Assembly (NCBI GenBank): GCA_900095835.1
Contig: LT608321.1
Coordinates: 1,926,052-1,990,051 of the forward strand
From: Ihuprevotella massiliensis
GTDB lineage: Bacteria > Bacteroidota > Bacteroidia > Bacteroidales > Bacteroidaceae
Reading direction: 5' to 3'
Length of the DNA stretch: 64,000 nucleotides
Shown piece by piece: positions 60,180 through 64,000 of the stretch (its first letter is position 1; every line of letters begins with the position of its first letter). Position numbers and translations under genes: made by a program. The notes beneath the pieces were generated by a model that saw nothing but the letters and a program-made list of their open reading frames with translations, ran no database searches and was not told where the DNA came from.

Positions 60180-61115
60180 ATGCACTATCTCGAATTTATA
60201 TTTACCCTCTCCCCTAGTTCTGAAGCCGCTTACGACGTGTTGAGCGCAGTGTTGGCAGAAATCGGATTTGAAAGTTTCGTTCACACCGACGAACTTGACT
60301 TGCCCCGTGTGGCTATCAACAACAATTTTCCCGAATCGGCGGTGTTTGCTGAAAAAGCTGACGAAGATACTTTCAAAGCCTATATCCAGACCGACCTCTT
60401 CGATGCCGATGCACTCGCAGCTGTCTTGGCAGATTTCCCCATTCCAGACGTGAAGATCACCTACCAACAGTCGGAAGCGGAACACAAGAATTGGAACGAG
60501 GAGTGGGAGAAAAACTATTTTCAACCGCTCATCATCGGTGATGTTACTGAGCACCCTCGCTGTGTCATCGCTGCCACCTTCCACAAAGACGTGCCACAAG
60601 GGGACTACAACATCCGCATCAATCCACAAATGTCGTTCGGCACTGGGCATCATCAAACCACGGCTCAGATGATAGACCGCATCCTCACGGACGATTTCAA
60701 AGGTAAGTTTGTCCTCGACATGGGATGTGGCACAGGCATCTTGGCTATCTTGGCAAAGATGCGCGGTGCTTCGCAGTGTGTGGCGGTGGACTACGATGAA
60801 TGGTGCGTGAACAATACACGCGACAACATCGCCCTCAATGAGATTTCTGACATCATGGTGGTGCATGGGGATGCCTCTGCCTTGAAACCGCTAGAAAACA
60901 CCTTTGATGTCATCATAGCCAACATCAATCGCAACATTCTGCTCCAGGATCTCGACAAATACGTGGCATCATTGCGCATTGGAGGGACCATCTATATGAG
61001 TGGATTTTACATGGAAGACGTGTTCAGTCTAGTGGAGAAAGGCACAATGCTCGGACTCTCGCTTGTGGATGTGAAGCAACGCGACAACTGGGCTTGCTTG
61101 AAAATGAGCCGCTAA
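60180..61115 (+). CDS. prmA: Ribosomal protein L11 methyltransferase
   Basis: The 311-aa cytoplasmic enzyme trimethylates ribosomal protein L11. It has an N-terminal ferredoxin-like domain (LEFIFTLSPSSEAAYDVLSAVLAEIGFESF) and the methylase core NPQMSFGTGHHQTT ... VLDMGCGTGILAIL ... DVIIANINRNILL, specific for PrmA. The length is slightly over the family mean. It runs parallel to its neighbours, 87 bp after the rRNA methylase, and so two translation-related methylases are adjacent. Confidence 0.94.
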   Translation: MHYLEFIFTLSPSSEAAYDVLSAVLAEIGFESFVHTDELDLPRVAINNNFPESAVFAEKADEDTFKAYIQTDLFDADALAAVLADFPIPDVKITYQQSEAEHKNWNEEWEKNYFQPLIIGDVTEHPRCVIAATFHKDVPQGDYNIRINPQMSFGTGHHQTTAQMIDRILTDDFKGKFVLDMGCGTGILAILAKMRGASQCVAVDYDEWCVNNTRDNIALNEISDIMVVHGDASALKPLENTFDVIIANINRNILLQDLDKYVASLRIGGTIYMSGFYMEDVFSLVEKGTMLGLSLVDVKQRDNWACLKMSR

Positions 61116-61146
61116 CCGACATTTTGCCTCTAATTCCTATTTTACG

Positions 61147-61884
61147 ATGATAGCTCGCCTTTTTCTCTTCCTCTTTTTCGGACTCACGCTCGGAGGTTTT
61201 GCACAGAAACCTCTGAAACAGCCGCTTTCTTTCATCTCAGCGCAGAGCATCTTGGTGATTGATCCCACGGAGGACAATATCGTACAGAGAGCCATGCGGG
61301 TTTCTCCCTATCTCACCCCTCAAACGCCCGAGTTGGTGAAAGATTCGGTGAAGCATTATCGCAAACTCTTGCGCCAGTCTCCGGCAGTGTCAGCCTGCGA
61401 TGTGCACACACTCGAACAGCTTTTCATGCTATCTGGCGACGCGCGCTATGTTCGTGCGCTTGATAGCCTGCGCACGTTGTATAGTGCACAACAAAAAGCC
61501 GACAGTACGAGCCGAATAGCTGCGCAGCGTCTGCTCAACACTTTGGGATGGGTGGCTGCCACTGAGGGACAGAAACTCTACGTCAACCTCAGAGAGAGTT
61601 GTCTGATTCCCATCAATACCCCTCAACTCAGGGTGACGATAGACCAAATCGTACAAGACGGCCGTATGAAATTTCGCATCACGGGATTGCCCGCACCTCT
61701 GTCTGGCTCAAAACGCACGCGATTTACGCTCTATCTTTGTTTGCCGGAAGGTGTGAATCCTCTGCGTGTTTTCCTCAATGGTCACCGGCTCCTAGAACCA
61801 AAATGGGAGCGCGGGTTTTTAGTCTTCGATTGCGAATGGCGAAACATGGAAGAAATCTATTACGAACTCCCTGCTGAGGAATAA
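61147..61884 (+). CDS. Secreted protein with a possible glycosidase-type beta-sandwich
   Basis: I do not firmly recognise a family. The 245-aa product has a signal peptide (LFLFLFFGLTLGGFAQ) and a mostly helical first half (about 30-140). Residues about 145-245 (KLYVNLRESCLIPI ... QIVQDGRMKFRITGLP ... TRFTLYLCLPEGVNPLRVFLNGHRL ... RGFLVFDCEWRNMEEIYYELP) resemble the C-terminal beta-sandwich of GH127-type arabinofuranosidases, but the catalytic barrel is missing. It may be a stand-alone accessory or a relic of a larger enzyme. It lies 31 bp after prmA and ends with a strong terminator. Confidence 0.6.
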   Translation: MIARLFLFLFFGLTLGGFAQKPLKQPLSFISAQSILVIDPTEDNIVQRAMRVSPYLTPQTPELVKDSVKHYRKLLRQSPAVSACDVHTLEQLFMLSGDARYVRALDSLRTLYSAQQKADSTSRIAAQRLLNTLGWVAATEGQKLYVNLRESCLIPINTPQLRVTIDQIVQDGRMKFRITGLPAPLSGSKRTRFTLYLCLPEGVNPLRVFLNGHRLLEPKWERGFLVFDCEWRNMEEIYYELPAEE

Positions 61885-61916
61885 ACAGCACTGCATTTCA
61901 TTGCTCAATCTCTCAA

Positions 61917-61968
61917 GAAAACGGAGGACATCTACATCTAGTGGTGTCCTCCGTTTTCAAATCTGTCT
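61917..61968 (+). terminator. Terminator after the prmA gene cluster
   Basis: A perfect 14-bp stem (61917-61930 with 61945-61958, gaaaacggaggaca) followed by aaatctgtcttt. Confidence 0.8.
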
Positions 61969-61989
61969 TTATTGTCCTTCGCAAGGGAG

Positions 61990-62115
61990 TCCAAAAACGT
62001 GGGAGAAAATCGAAAAAACGTCGGACTTTTTCCAAATTTTCTCGGAGATTTTTTGAAAAACGTCGGAGATTTTTGAGAGAACGTTGGAGGTTTTCTTTTA
62101 TCATCTCCGATATCA
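61990..62115. repeat. 21-bp array R4, six units
   Basis: Six contiguous units start at 61990, 62011, 62032, 62053, 62074 and 62095. They lie in the reverse orientation of R1 and R3 (cgtcggagattttt). Confidence 0.85.
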
Positions 62116-62283
62116 TAGGATGAGGGGTGGAGTAGTGTTGGATCTTTTCCTGAGTAGTCTACCAACTTTTCCATATTTTAGCCCACCACTTCCAGTTCTT
62201 CATGACGCATCTGCAAGAGTCTCCTTCATTGCTGTGACGAAAGGGCAGGGATGAAATGTTTTTTTACGATTTATCCCCCTCTC

Positions 62284-62360
62284 TCGCGCGTGCGCGCGCA
62301 CGCGCACATCAGAGAGTTTGCACTTTTTGCTTTCACAACCTTCACGGAAATCCTTGCAAT
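62284..62360 (-). repeat. CEGCESK element 5
   Basis: GC run (62284-62307, tcgcgcgtgcgcgcgcacgc...) and core at 62324-62346. The core's first base differs (cgtgaagg), the only change in the family. Left member of the pair with 62496-62571. Confidence 0.75.
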
Positions 62361-62495
62361 CGACAGTAATTGAGTGGGTTATAGCGCTTTTTAGCCAGTT
62401 TCTGAGGGTGGAGTCTTTTTTTGCTTGGAGAGCATCGCTGATTTATTTGTTAAAATATGTCCGAAATATATGCGTATTTATATGTTTGTCAGAAG

Positions 62496-62571
62496 GTTAC
62501 AAAGAAATCTGTGAAGGTTGTGAAAGCAAAAAGTCGAAAATTGCTATACATGCGCGCGTATGCGCGCGCGA
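62496..62571 (+). repeat. CEGCESK element 6
   Basis: It begins gttacaaagaaatctgtgaa, like element 2, with the core at 62510-62532 and the GC run catgcgcgcgtatgcgcgcg (62550-62569). Confidence 0.8.
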
Positions 62572-62633
62572 GGAGACTATTTGTATCGAAAACTTAATGA
62601 TATGGAGTAATTGTTTTTCAGAGCGAAAACAAA

Positions 62634-62660
62634 AACTCCCCCACCGGAGGTGGAGGAGTT
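62634..62660 (-). terminator. Metalloprotease terminator
   Basis: On the minus strand an aactcctccacc/ggtgggggagtt hairpin is followed by TTTGTTTT, just past the stop at 62697. Confidence 0.7.
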
Positions 62661-62696
62661 GGGTAGAAATCGTGTCGATGGTAGCGACGTAATGAT

Positions 62697-64000
62697 TTAT
62701 TTGCCCTCCATCGCGAGACGAATCTGGCGAGAGAGTTCGGCATAGTGTGCGCGTGTGGCAGCATCTTGAGGATGAGCGGCAGCAAGGCGCGACTGGATGC
62801 GAGTGAGCAAGCTGGTCATGTAGGGACGACCATCGCCATCAGCTGTGGCTTTCCATCCCTTGATGAGACGCGTCACTGCTTGTTGTTGCACATATCTGCG
62901 CCATGACCCCACGCGTTGAGGGGTAGTGGCTTCGCGGAAGAAGAGACGGAGCAAATCTTCCACATAGGCTGTGCCCGTATAGGCTTGGGCAGTGGGAGCA
63001 CCCGTGGCGTTGATTGCGATGTTATTGAACGTATTGGGAGCCACCAAATAGCTTACCGTCATGTCAGCCAAAGGACGAATGAGTTCTTGAGGCTTAGCGC
63101 TGAGGCGAGAAATGTAGGGTTCGCTGATCATCCATGTGGGGCATTGCAGCACGTTCTTGTCGAGCCAGGTAAGGGCGCGTTGTTGGCGTTCGCGAGTCAT
63201 GGTGGTAAAAATAGCACCACTTTGCTCTACGCTCTTGTATTCGCGGTGCACACCACCCACTTGTGCAAGTACGTGACCGATATAGCGACGATATTGACCG
63301 AACACTGCCTTGTAGCCTTCCGCGAGATTGTCGCCGAGGTTACCTTCTTCATACACCCATTCGGGGAGGCCCTTCACTACACGACGGAGATTTTTCAAAC
63401 CATAGTCCGAAGCCTTCATCACGTCGTCGCTCAAATCTTCGGTGAGTGCGAGGGGATCGTTATCGTGACCTTCACCACCAAACCACAAACGGCGGTTGCC
63501 AGTGATGGTCTTCACTGTGAGGTCATTGAGGATTTTGCGCTCTTCCTTCTCAGACTTCGCATTGGGGAAGTAGGAATATCCCCACTGGATTGCCCATTTG
63601 TCGTAGTCGTTGATACGTGGGAAGATGCCTTCCGAACTGATGTTGTCTTCGGGCTGTGCCACATAGTTGAAACGAGCATAGTCCATGATAGAAGAGGTGT
63701 GGCCGTGCTTTTCCACCCACGCCTTGTCGCGGAGTTTCTCTACTGGAGTAGCTGCACTGGCACCCATGTTGTGGCGCAAACCGAGGGTGTGTCCCACTTC
63801 GTGAGAAGAAACGAAACGGATGAGTTGTCCCATCAGTTCTTCGTCAAACTCTTGTTTGCGCGCGCGAGGATCGACAGCTCCAGCTTGCACCATATACCAG
63901 TCGTGCACCAACTTCATCACGTTGTGATACCAACCGATGTGGCTCTCGATGATTTCACCCGTGCGAGGGTCGTGCACGTTGGGACCATAGGCATTGGGAA
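62697..64000 (-). CDS. DUF5117-type zinc metalloprotease, C-terminal part
   Basis: The reading frame enters from beyond the right edge (NAYGPNVHDPRTGEI) and ends at 62697. It contains the metzincin zinc motif HEVGHTLGLRHNMG, then SIMDYARFNYVAQPED as the Met-turn region. A long C-terminal part includes IMP-free helical segments (LGDNLAEGYKAVFGQYRRYIGHVLAQVGGVHREYKSV). The family (DUF5117/DUF4953) is large, exported and common in Bacteroidota; its substrates are unknown. The GTG at 63977 is not a true start, because the frame remains open upstream. The first several hundred residues are outside the window. Confidence 0.85.
   Translation of the reverse strand, partial: PNAYGPNVHDPRTGEIIESHIGWYHNVMKLVHDWYMVQAGAVDPRARKQEFDEELMGQLIRFVSSHEVGHTLGLRHNMGASAATPVEKLRDKAWVEKHGHTSSIMDYARFNYVAQPEDNISSEGIFPRINDYDKWAIQWGYSYFPNAKSEKEERKILNDLTVKTITGNRRLWFGGEGHDNDPLALTEDLSDDVMKASDYGLKNLRRVVKGLPEWVYEEGNLGDNLAEGYKAVFGQYRRYIGHVLAQVGGVHREYKSVEQSGAIFTTMTRERQQRALTWLDKNVLQCPTWMISEPYISRLSAKPQELIRPLADMTVSYLVAPNTFNNIAINATGAPTAQAYTGTAYVEDLLRLFFREATTPQRVGSWRRYVQQQAVTRLIKGWKATADGDGRPYMTSLLTRIQSRLAAAHPQDAATRAHYAELSRQIRLAMEGK

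Larger units (their letters stand above)
61885..62696. other. Gene-free repeat island between convergent genes
   Basis: About 810 bp with a terminator on each side, a 21-bp array and an inverted pair of CEGCESK elements. No gene with family features is present. Confidence 0.7.

Overview
The window is chromosomal DNA of a Bacteroidota species, most likely order Bacteroidales and plausibly a Prevotella or Alloprevotella relative. The evidence is two SusC/SusD pairs, GldH and PorT (type IX secretion), a secreted beta-galactosidase with a type IX C-terminal sorting domain, an S46 dipeptidyl-peptidase, and repeated TAnnTTTG -7 promoter boxes, several with TTG/TTTG about 20 bp upstream. The species cannot be fixed from the sequence alone. 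I saw no rRNA, tRNA, CRISPR array or prophage.

Layout. 1-9 kb: the start of a Fur-family regulator, recA, a ricT-gldH operon, porT and a large secreted GH2 beta-galactosidase. 9.2-18.5 kb: a type I restriction-modification locus (hsdR-hsdM-rhuM-hsdS on the minus strand) with a full-length hsdS on the plus strand, a silent hsdS cassette and a tyrosine recombinase. Four copies of a 15-bp core in alternating orientation bound the specificity cassettes, so the locus looks like an hsdS shufflon. 18.5-19.8 kb: a gene-free repeat island. 19.8-33 kb: a secreted coiled-coil protein, thiL, a small beta-barrel, an NAD(P)H oxidoreductase, trkH-trkA, dxs, udk, a small secreted protein and a two-domain SGNH/sialate O-acetylesterase. 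33-50 kb: an aspartyl-protease/PDZ protein, a double-thioredoxin protein, and two divergent SusCD loci; the minus-strand locus carries two extra lipoproteins. 50-64 kb: class I fumarase, a DUF2027-Smr protein, a Sau3AI-like endonuclease with its cytosine methylase, an S46 peptidase, an RsmF-like methylase, prmA, a small secreted protein and the end of a DUF5117-type metalloprotease.

Three intergenic repeat families stand out. (1) An element of about 60-75 bp with an invariant 22-bp core next to an alternating GC palindrome occurs six times as three inverted pairs (19 kb, 50 kb, 62.4 kb). (2) Arrays of an exact 21-bp unit occur at 19.3, 36.0, 50.3 and 62.0 kb, three of them beside a family-1 pair. 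(3) Heptamer arrays based on TAGACGT occur at 22.5 and 23.9 kb, where they enclose a conserved GC-rich hairpin module, with small copies elsewhere.

The genes suggest a host- or biofilm-associated glycan and peptide forager: glycan import (SusCD), type IX-exported beta-galactosidase, sialic-acid de-O-acetylation and periplasmic dipeptide release. It carries two restriction systems, one of which can probably vary its specificity by DNA inversion.
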